Positions 51,774-63,942 of a stretch of 64,000 bases of DNA are shown piece after piece. Position numbers and translations under genes: made by a program. Source of the DNA: Syngnathus acus (taxonomy: Eukaryota; Chordata; Actinopteri; Syngnathiformes; Syngnathidae); the NCBI RefSeq assembly GCF_901709675.1, contig NC_051101.1:6282501-6346500 (forward strand), in the 5' to 3' direction. The notes beneath the pieces are model-generated. The model worked only from the letters and a program-made list of their open reading frames with translations. It was not told the origin of the DNA and ran no database searches. Positions within the stretch are counted from its first letter, which is position 1; every line of letters begins with the position of its first letter.

Positions 51774-54700
51774 ATGGGCTGCTCCTCATCCAGTACACAG
51801 ACTATAGATCAAGAAAAGAAACCAGGTACAAAGCCTGAAGAGAGCAATGGAAGTACATTGGGTAAGTTACTTTTCATTTCAACATCTACCATAATGTAAT
51901 ATGAATCAAGTTACTTTCATTCAGTGAAGCTCTGCTGAAGGGGGTGTGTCCGCTCCCCACTGCTCTGGTACACTGTGTGCTTTCTTGCTTAACTCATATT
52001 GCAAATAATAACTTCGAGGTAACTTTATAATGAATGATGCCATTCTCATGAAACTTCAATATCTGTTCTTTTTTGTACCGTTCATAACAAAATTTGAGTA
52101 TTTGTAAATCCAGTAAATCCAAATAAAGTAAAAACAATCCCAATTATTTCGTTGTATAATCACAATACATTAATTCAACAAACTGTTTATCATTGTAGTT
52201 TAGAATAGCCATACATAAAAGCTGAGCTTTTATTTGACCTCTGGAAAGCGATCTGAAAGAATGTACACATCCCCCCCGCGTGGAATGACACAATGGAATA
52301 AGGAATTTTCTATCTTAACATTTAGACATAGGCTTTACTGAAATAAGAATCATGCCTAATTATGCAATCATACTTACTTTAACTTTAACTTAACTTATTT
52401 ACTGCCTCAGTTTTTCCATATGTACAGGGCAGTGCTCGCCACAAACCATAATTGTCCATTCATGGGTCAAACCTACAGGCACATACACAGCTTTGCGCAC
52501 TCACAAAAACTCCATACATACATGCATGACAATCAACTATTGTTAGCCAATGTTCCCTTTTTATCGTGAATGCACAATTCAAGTTAGCATTGTGCAAAAG
52601 CTACATTCATATCTGTGTAGATTTAAAATAACAAGGGTGGGTGGGGGTTACCGTGTGGTAATACTTAGCTATGTACAATAACACAGGTCAATGGAAATTT
52701 TCCAAGTACTATGTCAATTTGGGCAAACAATAAGAAACACTGAACAATTGGAAATGTGCATCCCAAAGTATAGAGAAGGCTGGAAACATGGCTGTGTAGC
52801 AACTTTGCCATTTGCATCATTACCACTGGGTCACTTTGTGATGTTTTTTTTTCCAGACACTTGTAGCTTGCACACTACAAATGAGAGCAGTTGGCATACA
52901 CTTTTCCCCAGACGAGCTTGTTTCATGTGACTTGTACAAACACATTGTGTGCTATCCCAGCCACCAGTGGTCCCATCTAGTCCCCCGGAATCCCTGTCAG
53001 CCCCCTCCCAACCATGCCACTGTTTTGACTACCACCTCAGTCATCATTGGCAGACTAATCATGTTGTCTCACGAGTCATCCATGTATGCAGGGAACTCAG
53101 TTTCAATCCATTCTGATCAGACTTTAAGCAGAAGTTCATAATGTTGCTTTCCAAATTGATATTAAGTTGAAAGAATCATTAATGCTACACCATACAAAGC
53201 ATAAGTGAGTTGACAATGACAATAAAAGAAAATAACTTGGCAAAGCTTGGTAAGACCCCCAAAAGGCAGAGCAGGTGATTGAAGCTGTTTGACTTACAAT
53301 CGGTTAGACTTTGGTAAATGCGGTCTCAAGGTGGAGTTTCTGAAATTTTAACAAATTTATTTAATGACATTTTGCTTGTGGATGGACAAAATGCATGCAA
53401 ATATACATTTTGGAAAGCTTTGTGTTCGTGTGAAGGCCTGATTTGAAAAAGCAGACCATGACATTCCTTTCCACCTATCAACTCTTGGCTCTTTACACCA
53501 TTTCAGACAGACAAATAAAATCAGACAACCACTGAGTCGAAACATTTCAGCCATTTAGTGAGCAGATCCTTTTTGATTTGGTCTTCTTAGGGGCGATCTT
53601 GGTTATAATCAAGTAAGCTTGGCTCTTATGAAACCCGTACGCATTTACTTAAGAACAGGTTGCTTGAAAAACCTCTGCACACTTTGTTTTCTCTCGGATC
53701 GTGCTTTTAACCCGATGCATTAACAATTAATTAATTTCAGTGAATGTGACTTAAGGGGTGTGTCTCAAAAAGTCACATGTGATTTATTTGCCCTAAGCAG
53801 GTCTCGTCAAGCTTCAGGGATACAGCTAAGAATTTCCAAGCCTCACTTTAAACTAAGGAAATGAAAATTTTGTTGTGGACATTCTTTCTGCTTTTTTGTT
53901 TACGTAACATTTCCTCTCATCAATTGACCATTTACGTATACCACATGACCGGGCAAGTAGCCATAAGGTGATGCAAATTCCCCGGCAAACTCGACAAAAA
54001 TCTGCTTTCCCGCAGGCGGGATGCTGGAAAGTGATACATCATTAAAAAAAGCTAAGTTTCTGGAGATTTGAATAATGCCCAAGATTCTGTTTTGGTTGCT
54101 CAACAGTTTTACATACAGTAAATGCTGTGTGACGAATGAATGGATGTCTGACATGTTTTTGTGACATTGGACTTGTAATTATTGATTCACATCAGCCAAA
54201 AATCATCATGCCTTTGCTTGTCTGTTTGGCAGCTGCTCGGAGCACTACAGAGACCATTGAGGACAAAGCACAGTTGCCTGTAAGTGCCTTAGCAGATGAT
54301 CTCCAGCAAGTAGCTGATGATGGGGCAGAGGCAACATTAATGGCAATGGAAGCCCAGGAGGATCTTGGCTCTGGGGAAAACCTCTTGACTGATCTTGAAC
54401 CACAACCAGATGCTTTCAGTGCTGATGAGCCTTGTTCAGTTGCTTCAGCAGAAGCTTCCAGTGACTCCGGATTCGCGGATGTTGCTGTAGAAGCAGTGGA
54501 ACGTCTGATGGCCAAACCACTTTCAGAGGAAGAGATCCAAGCCATGGGAGGGTGCGAAATGGAACAAACAGAGGCCCCTGCAAAAAAAGATGATGAATGT
54601 TGTAAGACAGATGATCCTGTCCAGCAAGATGATGATCCGATTAAGGGTGAGGCACTTGCTGTAGAAGAAATGAAGGCTGAGAGATCTGAACCTGTCCAGG

Positions 54701-55395
54701 CTGAGGTTCCTGCTGTCCCAGCTGGGGCATTTCCTGAGTCTTCCAACCCTGTTGATGAGCCTGAGGCACGGGAGGCCGTAGCTGAAGTCCCCGATGACGC
54801 AATCCCATCTATAGAGAGTGAAACTGAAAAATCTCCACCGCTTCCAGCTTTACTAACAGCTGAATCTCTTGCTTCAACTGAGACTGCATCAAATGAAGTG
54901 GAACCAGTAGCTGAAAGTTCTAATGAAGTAGCTGGAAGTGCTGCTTCGGTAGAAGATTCAACCATTGCTAAGTCTTCGGAGGTAAAAGAAGCTATCATAG
55001 ATCCAGGGATCGCAGTGGCGACAATTCCCGAGATGCCTCCTTTAGTTCCGGTTACAGATGAGACACAAGCTGCTGTTGACGAGTCCAATGAATCTGTTGT
55101 GATGCCTTCAGAATCTGCTCTACAAGCAGAAACTTCTGGTCCTGCAGAAACGACCTCTCTTAAGGAGCCTGCCTTGGTCCTGGATGTCCCAGTATCTTCA
55201 ACACTGCTTTTAGAAACATCATCAAACAAAGAATCAGAAGTTGCACCAGCTTTTGGAGCCTCTCCATCTACAGTGACGAGTGATTGCACTGTAGAAGTTC
55301 ATGCAGCTGAACCTACCCAAACAGAAATTGAGGCAAATTCACCAGTCACTGCTGCTGATCAAGCCTCTGAATCTTCGACCGAAGGTATCGACTGA
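51774..55395 (+). CDS. erich5: Glutamate-rich protein 5 (ERICH5 / C8orf47)
   Basis: ERICH5 is a poorly studied vertebrate protein. Exon 1 (51774-51861) encodes MGCSSSSTQTIDQEKKPGTK. The start MGCSSS is the same as in human ERICH5 and is a textbook N-myristoylation signal (Gly2) with a palmitoylatable Cys3, so the protein is likely anchored to membranes. Exon 2 (54233-55395) joins in phase after a 2.4 kb intron and encodes a long, low-complexity acidic domain rich in Glu, Ala, Ser and Val, with no folded domain. Read to the in-frame TGA it gives 416 residues, comparable to human. Only the N-terminus and composition are conserved, so assignment also leans on position next to pop1. A donor at GAAG/GTATCG (55385) could join a further exon at 56964 (separate entry). 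The opposite strand is also open for 365 codons; this is a composition artefact. Confidence 0.85.
51862..54232 (+). other. erich5: erich5 intron 1
   Basis: A 2.4 kb intron with consensus ends (GTAAGT to TTGGCAG). It contains no recognisable gene or repeat family, only short low-complexity runs such as ACTTTAACTTTAACTTAACT near 52378. Confidence 0.7.
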
Positions 55396-56902
55396 CTTTC
55401 TTGAGCTCTTTCATTTAACTCTGCCATCCAGTTGAGACGTATTGTATAGATGAGTGTTCATTGATTTCTTTGTTTGATAAACCATGAGAAGGATGGGTGC
55501 CAGGTGTCAAGCAAGAATTCATTCAATGTCAGCAAAAATGTGGACTAGCAACTTTTTACTCACTCGTTGAATCTTGATGGAATTCTTACTGACATACTGC
55601 ATTCGCCTTAACAATTGTCTAACAAAGTGTGCTGCCAGGTCAAACTTTTAGTTCACAATGACAGTTACTTGATTTATTAACGCCCAACCCTGCTAACTTG
55701 TCTTGGTGTCATCCCTCATTTCATCATATAAGCTAATTAATGCCTGACAAATTCTGACAATCATTTGGGTAAGTGGTATGTGGCTAATCTACGCAAAGTT
55801 GGTCATTGGGCCTGCCCAAACACATTTAGACTGGCAGTGAATACTTTCTAAAAGATAAGATCTTGTTTGCATCCAGATAAATAATTAATGGGAAAAGATA
55901 CATATCTAAGCACGTAAACATTGAGGAAGATTGACATTCACTATGGCAAAAGTTTTACAATTGTTACCATGCAGACGACTAACACACAGTTGGCTAGCAA
56001 CCAAAAACACACGATGAATTGTTCCACTGTCTTTGAAATGAACAATCCAATTCACACATCATGTCTGAACTACATTGTTTGCGGCAGACAAGACATCGTT
56101 AGTCTGGAAACACACACACGCACACACATAGTTCGAATGCAAAATGTAATGCTTGTTTTGAGCGAGTTCTCTGTGGCAGCATTTTGTCAACGCAACAGAC
56201 TCAGTCACGCAAGTCTCACGGCAGACTATTCAGTCCCTGCTGCTTCACGTTATGTAAGACAAATGCTCAGCAAGTCTAACCAGATCACAGCCAGCCGGCC
56301 ATGCACATTATTAGAGGATTGGTGCATTGGAGAAAAGAAATCTGCTGATTTTACTGCATGATACTGTACTGTGCAAAGGTTTCAGCCAACTATTAACTAA
56401 CTTGAAATAAGCCCTTTTCGCAGCTAGGTTTGAGAGTGGTACGTTCCTTTGTTTGTTTGCCTCAATATAGAGCTTGCCACACAGTTGTAGGAATGCTTTT
56501 GATGTGTCTTGATGTATATGTTTCACCACATGGTAAATATAGAAACTATGTACAGGCCAAAATCATTATTTCCTGATTTGTCTATTTTTCTGGCACCAGA
56601 AAGTCCTCCAATATGGTACCTTGAGGCATATTAATGAAAACTACTTTGACATTTTGCAAATGAGAACATTCAAATAAATGTAGAATACTGTATCTGCCCG
56701 TAGCTAGTATGAATCATTTTGGTCAATGAATGAATAATGCTGTAGATGGTTGCAGAATGCTCCATATTTTTGGGAATAATTCTGCTTCTCTTTAATTCTT
56801 AAATCAGCGCATTGTGTGTCATTGGGAATTTAAATAATGGCAGCTACCACCTTTAACATAGGAACCAAGAAAATAATTTCTTGCAAATGAAAATATCAAC
56901 TG

Positions 56903-56962
56903 ACTGAGTGTGTGTGCGCGTGTGTGTGTGTGTGTGTTTGTTTGTTTGTTTGTGTGTGTTCA
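56903..56962 (+). repeat. GT-rich tract before candidate erich5 3' exon
   Basis: A (GT)n/(GTTT)n tract ends directly at the acceptor GTTCAG of the candidate exon starting at 56964. TG repeats next to acceptors can modulate exon inclusion in other genes. Here that is only a possibility. Confidence 0.85.
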
Positions 56963-56963
56963 G

Positions 56964-57290
56964 CGATGTCAGCAGCAGAGTGCCATCAGGGTATGGAAAA
57001 AGACAGAGCCAAAAAGGAAGAGTGAATTGGTAAGAAAAAATAAACTATCATATGGAATATATGGAAATGGGTCACCATCATAGCTGTAAATAAAATACTG
57101 AATAGTAGTACAGTGGTTGTGTTTTTTAACCATTTTCTTATCTTTCAGCCAGAGGAAATCAACTACAAAATGGAAAAACACCCAAAGCTCCAAATGCAAA
57201 GGCAACTGAAGGAAAAAATCGATGCAGCACCAAAACCAATGTACCCCAAGTGTATATCTGAAAGATTAATTACACTTGTTGCTTAATTGG
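56964..57290 (+). other. erich5: Candidate additional erich5 3' exons
   Basis: Two exon-like pieces (56964-57029 and 57149 onward) are bounded by good splice sites: TTCAG before 56964, GTAAGA after 57029, CTTTCAG before 57149. Spliced from 55384, the frame continues as EAMSAAECHQGMEKDRAKKEE and stops at 57025, giving 433 residues in all. A second frame stays open across both pieces but has no upstream exon in phase. AATAAA signals downstream lie at 56673-56678 (between the two possible stops) and 57861-57866. Function of the pieces as alternative C-terminus or 3' UTR is inference. Confidence 0.4.
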
Positions 57291-57299
57291 TCACTTTTC

Positions 57300-58640
57300 A
57301 GAACAGATATTGGACAGATTCTATTCCTTTGTATTGGAAATAAGCCAGCATGGTCCAAATGTATTCAAGTGACATCTGTGACAAATACTAATGATTAACA
57401 TTTTACAGACAAAAACAAATACTACATAGTGCCAATAACATATGGTTTTCAGGTGCAAAAAAAAGTCAATGGTATAAAGGTTTTAGTTTAGGTCACTTCC
57501 ATAAGTGTACTCATAATTACAGTTGGGATTTGCCTACTAATTTGCTTGATGTTTTTCATAGGACAGTGTAAAGAATGAGTCTTAGCATTTGGTTAAGAAT
57601 ACAAAGGATCTATAAATGAAGTTAACAAGATGAGATGGATACAACTATGTTAGCAGAGACAGATCACAAAGCAAGGCACTGGTGCTGACTTCAATTGAAT
57701 TACCTCTAATTCTGACTGAATATAACTCCTACATGTCTAACAAAATAGAATTCAAATCAGATGGAAGCTGCAGAAATATGTACTTTTTCATGTCTTTTGT
57801 CAACCTTTTTGTATATAATACAATATATTCCTTTTATGTAATTCTGCTAACAGTGTACAGAATAAAGTTTCACTCAGTAAATCTCACTGTCTTTTTTTAT
57901 ATAGAGTTGAAGAAACTATTTAGCTCAACCAATCAGATGGCAGAAAAATGCCAATCCATCCATTAAATATGAAATATAAAATGTAAAAATGGTTAAATAT
58001 ATTGTTCATAGTGTTTTTCAATTTGTAAAACCATCACAGATTAAAAATTCCTTCCCTTAAGTAGTGTATTTTCTATCATTCAAACATGTTGGAGTAATAA
58101 TAAATGATCATTTCCATGAGTTGTTGGGAAAATATTTGAGCACGGAGAAACAGCGTCCTCAAGTGGTTGGAAGATGCTCCAAGCATTATAGCCGAAGAGC
58201 AAAACAGCATTCAGCTTTTGATTTTTTTTTTTTTTAAACTTTGGTGCATTTTAGAAAGTTACATTTATTCATGCAGTATTTCGAATACCAGTCCACTCAT
58301 CTCGTCGATGACGTCACACGGATGATGGCAACTTTACCGTAATGCATCGTGGCGAACGATGTCTGCACAAACAAAAACATCAAATTTGGATGTGAAACAC
58401 ACATATATTTGAGAAATTGTTAAATCAGAGTGAACATTTTATTTCACATAATAAAAATATGAAATTTGGACTTGTTAGAGGCAAGGGTGTAAAACACACA
58501 TATATTTGAGAAATTGTTGAATCGGAGTGAAATTTTTTACTCCACATAATAACTAACAGTTGCGATATTGGTTCTTGTCATAGAATCAAAGGATTATGCA
58601 GCCAACATTGAAAAAATAAATAAAAATTGAGGTTCCTTCT
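57300..58640. other. Intergenic region erich5-pop1
   Basis: AT-rich sequence with no gene seen on either strand. In human the RIDA gene lies between ERICH5 and POP1. I find no trace of it here. It contains a duplicated segment of about 97-bp period at 58381-58550. Confidence 0.55.
58381..58550 (+). repeat. Two-copy tandem duplication, about 97-bp period
   Basis: ACACATATATTTGAGAAATT at about 58399 recurs at about 58496. GAGTGAA and CACATAATAA follow in both copies, and AAATTTGGA precedes both. The second copy carries about 16 extra bases. It lies about 110 bases upstream of the pop1 promoter motif. Confidence 0.8.
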
Positions 58641-58654
58641 GATAAATGTTGCTG

Positions 58655-58787
58655 CTCATAAGAACTACAACTCCCATGACCCCCACATATACGGAAGCAA
58701 CTTGCACGCCGTACGGTACACACGCTGCCTAGCTAGCTTGTCCTGAGCGAAATCGATTTTGAAGCAGAATTCCTCACATCCACCCAG
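58655..58787 (+). promoter_or_regulatory. pop1: pop1 promoter and first (non-coding) exon with ZNF143-type site
   Basis: ACTACAACTCCCATGA at 58664-58679 matches the core of the ZNF143/THAP11 motif (ACTACAATTCCCAGCATGC), typical of housekeeping and RNA-processing gene promoters. About 110 bases further a good donor, CCCAG/GTAAAT, ends at 58787. This would close a 5' UTR exon spliced to the coding exon whose acceptor (TTTTACAG) ends at 59310. Confidence 0.6.
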
Positions 58788-59313
58788 GTAAATGTAGCAA
58801 CATAATACTATTTCATTGCGATTTAGTTTGACAATCACACAATTGTTCATGTCTCCCTGAAATGACGTTGTTGGTTTAGTAAGAATCTGTGTTGTTTTTA
58901 AGTTAGCCTGATGTGTATAGTAGGGAATTACATTAAACGTTTGATTTGTATCATGTCTCTTAATGTCTGAAAAGCAAGCTGAATTGTCACCACAATTCAT
59001 GCACACATCTCTGCTCGTGCCTACGTCAACCTCTGAAAATATTAGCACGATCGCTTCAATATTTGGGATTTTATAGACATCTATGAGCGGCTATGGGGAG
59101 GAGAAAAGGCTTAATCAGGATAAAGCCCCAAATCAGGCAGATTTTTCTGATATTTTCAGAGGTTGGAGTGGACATAAGCCGAGATGCCAACATTAACTGT
59201 GATGAAGAATAATTGCAGTATTGTGACATTCAACTTTTATCTGTTCCTGTCTGGATTGGATTAGAACGCCTGCTGAGTCATATTGTGAATACAAACGTCT
59301 GCTTTTACAGAAA

Positions 59314-62300
59314 ATGTCTGCAGCTAAAGTCAAAATGCGACTGAAGAAACTGAAAAACCAACCCGCTAATGTGCAGTTTGTGTCCTCGCATGGTCATGAG
59401 GAGGGCAGCCCCCATCCCAATGGTAACACTTGATCTTCTGACATCCGTTATTCAATGTTTGTCTATCTTTCTTGTTTCCCTTTGGCTCACTATGTTCCCA
59501 ATTGTTCTTGCTTCATCAATTTAACCAATTACACAGACAGTCAAACACATTTTACAACAGAACAGCATCTCAGTTATTATCTCGTCTTCAGTATTGTTAT
59601 AATGACAATAAAGACATCATTCTTCTGTTGGAAACTTTGCCGCTCAGGTGGAATTGGTGATGGTCCATCTGACAAAGGTCCACCTTATGTAAGAAAGAAG
59701 AGATCCCACCAAGAGACTGGGTGGGTCCGTGGACACCAGAAAGATGCCGGAGTCTATGCTAACCAGATCCCAAAGATAATTAATGGTAAAGAGACCTTTC
59801 TTCTTGTACGTGAGCAGACAGTCAATGAATGAAGGGTTAAGGAGGATTAACCCCTAGCTGCAAATATGAAAATAGCGTAATCAACTTACTATTTGTATTC
59901 TTTCAGTGTTTAATTGGAATTGTTTTAGTCATCAAGCTAACATTTGCTCAACAATCTCAATAATGCGACATATGTCTACCAGTAAACTGCAATGTGGTTG
60001 GTGCGCAATTCTAAATTTGGAATCTCTTTATTGCACACTGTGAAAATCCATTAAAAAAAAATCTGCAATATAGTGAGTTTGTGAGCAATGAGCTGTGACG
60101 TAGTACACGAGAGGCTTCTTGCATTCTTTGAACGACAATTGCTGAAGTTCCTCTTGCCTTTGTCAAACTGTATCTGCAGCTGGAGTTTTTGCCAGAGCCA
60201 GGGCAGCAGAAGTAAGTGCCATGCTGAAAGCAGTTACCAAGACAACAGGCAGCTGTCATGTCTTTGGAGCGCTGCCGAAGCACATGAGGAGAAGAGCGAT
60301 GAGCTACAACACCAAGCGTCTTCCTTGCCGACTCAGAGAGCTGGCCAACAGAATGGTAGTGTTCACAAAGTATTTTCTTTCCTGACCTTTTTGTTCTGTT
60401 TGCTGACTTGAGTAATATTTAATTTTGGACTAACCACAGAGAGAGAAATGCCTGCAGGGCAGCGTTAAAAAAAAGGAGCAGGCTAAGAACAAGAGCCGCA
60501 AAGCTCGCCGCCGTCATGGAAACGTGCTGCTGGAGTTCAACCGACGGCAGAGAAAAAACGTGTGGCTGGAGACGCACATTTGGCACGCCAAGCGCTTCCA
60601 CATGGTCAAAAAGTGGGGCTACTGCCTCGGGGACAGACCCACCTTAAAATGTTACCGCCCCAGCTACCGAGCCATGAGCACTCATTGTCTGCTGCAGGTA
60701 CGGACCCTCACAAAAAGCAGGAAAAGATGTTTTCTAACCTCTTGTTTATTGCACATGATATTTTGAGACCTACCAGTGATGGATGAAAATCTGCTATATA
60801 AACACAGTTTATTTAAAAAAAATTTTTTGACATGCATTAAATGTATTTAAGTGCTATCCAGCATGTTGTGGCACAACACTGTACTACCCTAAAAGCACCT
60901 AACTTTAAATTCGGACAAGCCTGTATGGTGTAAAAAAACAATTTAAACTAATAAAAGGTTACTTAAAAAAAACAGATATAATGAAGGCTCTAATGATACG
61001 TTGTGATAAAGGAGGGTTTGCTGTAATAGGAATATTACTCTGTGAAAGAGATTTTTTTTTTTGTGACCAAACAGGACCTGTCATATTACTGCTGCCTCGA
61101 GCTCCAGGGAGAAGAAGACAAGCTCCTGGATTGTCTGTCCCAGCTGACCAGCAAGGAGGCTGGTGAGTGTGCTCCACCTCAAAAACAAATGCAGATTCTG
61201 ATTTGTTTTATGGAGCTCATTTGCATAGCATGGACTACTTTTCTAACTTGACAGGCCCTACATTTGCCCAGCGGTTGTGTCTGTCTGGACAAAGACAAGG
61301 TAGCGTCGTGTTGTACAGGGCTGGACAGTTCCCCTCGCAGCCTTTGGGTCCAGTCACATTCCTCTGGAGACCCCGTACGCCCGGCTCCGCTCACAGGCAA
61401 CTGTGGACCTGGGTTCATCCTTCTCTTAAACAGGTAAAAAAAAAAAAAAAAGCAAACTTTTACTTCTTTACTCAAATATATTTTGCTTCCAGGATGTCCT
61501 CACTGAGTTCCAAAGTGTGTGCCAGTGTCAGCCCGTGGTCCCACTGCCTGTGCCTTCGGTTCTACACGCAGAGGTAATCTCGGCCACAGATTTGGAACCA
61601 AAGCCTGATGAAAACCCTGCAACCAAGCAAACACCTGGAACGAAGAGGAAGCAAAACCGCAAGGATGCAAGTGGACCTGTTGCCAAGAAGATCCTGGGCG
61701 ATGGAACCAGATCTCCCAACACCCCTGTTACTTGGAAATCAAGTTCAACTGGAATATTGATCAAGTTTGTGTTCTTCCTCTATCTGGGTCGTTCGAAAAA
61801 TCTGCAATAGGCGACATAAAAAATATTGTTTATCTTTTGTAGTGATCTCACAATGGAGATTGTACGATATCGCCTGATTGGGCCGCAGTCCCACTCTGTG
61901 CTGACAGACGCTTTGGAAGCTGCTACAGACTGTGATGTGAGAGAGCTGTGAATTTTATCAGCACAGAAAGCAGAATCTTTTGTATACCAATCGAGCCAGT
62001 GAAATTGGGTTGCGTTTTTTCTTTTTTTATCAGGAAATAAGCAAATCGCAGTCCTCCTGCCTCTGGTGGCCCGATCACTGCAAAGATGAGAGCAAAGTGA
62101 AACTCCATGAGCAGCAAACTGACGTCTTTCATACACTGAAAGGTTGACTATTTCCATCATGGTGGGAATTTGAACGAGTTTGTCATCTAATCGTTGTTTT
62201 TGAATACGTCCAGGCATCTACTCAACTGCAGAGCTGCCCCCCGGCACAGTGCTGGGGCTGACAGTTGATGACCCTCGGCTGAATATCCCCGCAAAAGCGG

Positions 62301-63942
62301 TTAAAGCTTTGCCTTGTGTAAAGGAGGCCCAAGGTAAAATCTGTTCCATCACAACTGAGATGGTGGAAATACTGGTGGCTAATTACAACAGAAATTTTTA
62401 ATTGAGGTTTACATGTGTCATTTAGCGTAAGTTTGAGTTAGTTACTTTAGAATTTGACTGCTAATTGGAGATATTGAAATGACTTCATTCATACTGTAGG
62501 CGTTTTCATAACATTTCTTTGACAGGTCTCTGCTTGATGGCTGTTGCTTGGAAGTGGATTAAGAGCTTTGCCGTGCATAGTTAATTAGTTAATAATGTCG
62601 CAAGCAGACAAATGTTTGTAGTGGTCTGATATGGAAATGAACAACCCCACTGTTGTGTATCAGTGTGGCAGACGTGTTGTGACTTTCACAAATAGGCAGC
62701 AAAGAAAATATTTACTCGGTTTAATTTCACTCTTGTTGGGTGGGCAGACATTACAAAGACCCAAGTATTTCCTTAGAAGCCATTAAAAAGTCAGTTTTCC
62801 ATACGTGCAGTACGTCCCTCAAGGTCTTTTTAGATCTTTCATTAGTCCAAGGTACGAAGAGGATTGTGAAGGGCAGGTCCAAATAAGTCTGTTCTTCTCT
62901 GTACTGAGGCCGTTTTACAGAGTGCACCTCTGGTCCTGTGCTCCTGGGGGGCCTCTGCTCGGCCATGCAGATGCTCCAGGTTCGAATCCTGGCAGGACCC
63001 TGTACTCCAAAAACGGCATCAGTGACAAAAGACGACTTATTCTCTGCCTTGTAGAATTGTCACTTCTTTGAAATGGGTGACACACTTTTCACGCCTCTAA
63101 ATAATAGAAATGTTGCTCGGCAACATGAAGAGTTTGCCCCAGTTTTCTCCCTCGCTTCCTCACGGGTCTGAGATGAATAAGCAGCGTAGAAAATGAGCAA
63201 ACTATACAGGAAGACACGCTCTTTCTTATCTGCTTCAAATGAGGCTTATCGAAGGTCATTATGGAGGAGATGGATGCTCTTGTCTGGAGGTTGGAAACGG
63301 ATAATTACAAAGTCAAATGGCTTTCATTTAGAATACCGCATTTCCCATTCTCAAAATTCTGTAGGTTTGTCTCATTGAATATATTGTGAATATGAGCTGG
63401 GTTAGCACATTTATGGATATGACTATTAAATTAGCTCTCTTCGTCGATGACCAAGTGAAGTGATGAATTTCCACAGAATATCACGAAGAAGCCTATCTGC
63501 CGAGGTGTTGGATTATGCAGGGGTATGCTCGTGTGTGTGATGTTTCTTCCAGAGGTGGATGACGAGAAGAGAAAGGAGCTGTCATTGCGCGGTGTACCAG
63601 AACACTGTTGTCGAAGTTTTCTGTGGGAGCAGTCGGTGCGCAACAATGTCACAGAGAATAAAATTTCAGAGCAGGTATCTGAAAACATAATCATAGCTTT
63701 CCTCTAGCTTCATTTTCCAGTCTTTGGACTTATAACTTTACATCTCACAGGACTTAAACCGTATGAGGAGCGAGGTTCTGGTTCCCGGGTCCAGATTTAG
63801 GCCTGTTCCCCCGCAGGGTCGAGTTCCCATCCTGCTGGTTCACCAGCCTGGCAAGCAGCTGGGACACGAGATGAATTCCTGGGGTGCCGGATGGGACCTG
63901 TTTCTTCCTAAAGGCTGGGGCATGGCTTTTTGGATCCCACTG
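59314..63942 (+). CDS. pop1: RNase P/MRP protein subunit POP1 (5' part; continues past window)
   Basis: POP1 is the largest protein of RNase P and RNase MRP and helps position the RNA for tRNA 5' processing and rRNA cleavage. Twelve exons are in the window: 59314-59422, 59648-59785, 60180-60355, 60440-60697, 61075-61162, 61255-61433, 61493-61764, 61843-61936, 62034-62142, 62214-62333, 63553-63674, 63751-63942. They encode 619 residues in one frame, out of about 1,000 in human. [20 protein letters not shown] aligns with the human start. Exon 4 carries the family's signature ([20 protein letters not shown]). Exon 7 has [11 protein letters not shown]. Exon 12 begins the POPLD domain ([26 protein letters not shown]). 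The last exon ends in a normal donor (CTG/GTCAGT), so truncation is only by the window edge. Intron 10 (62334-63552) holds a tRNA-like sequence. Confidence 0.95.
62932..62999 (+). tRNA. tRNA-like sequence, probably a tRNA relic
   Basis: A 68-nt segment inside pop1 intron 10 can fold like a tRNA. The acceptor arms GGTCCTG (62932-62938) and CAGGACC (62993-62999) are perfectly complementary. The T arm is CCAGG-TTCGAAT-CCTGG, a perfect stem with a consensus B box (GGTTCGAATCC). A central hairpin TCTGC/GCAGA has an 8-base loop. The D arm is abnormal (CTCC/GGGG with a very short loop) and the anticodon loop is one base too long, so no anticodon can be assigned. No T-run terminator follows closely. 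A decayed tRNA gene or a tRNA-derived SINE head is more likely than a working tRNA. Confidence 0.45.

Noticed and set aside
51361-51798. Minus-strand 145-codon frame with an arginine-rich run
   Set aside because: It is the translation of the polypyrimidine tract's complement plus random flanks. No homology is recognised and erich5 exon 1 lies on the other strand.
54136-54232. ATG at 54136 as the start of the erich5 acidic frame
   Set aside because: Residues before the acceptor at 54232 are intronic in look, and the exon joins in phase to the MGCSSS exon at 51774.
54192-55289. 365-codon open frame on the minus strand opposite erich5 exon 2
   Set aside because: It mirrors the Glu/Ala/Ser-rich exon 2 on the plus strand. 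Codons such as GAA, GCA and TCA read as open on the opposite strand. It is Ser-rich low-complexity without introns or motifs, whereas the plus frame joins in phase to the conserved MGCSSS exon.
62932-62999. Functional nuclear tRNA gene
   Set aside because: The D arm is too short, the anticodon loop has eight bases, and no terminator follows, so it is kept only as a tRNA-like relic.
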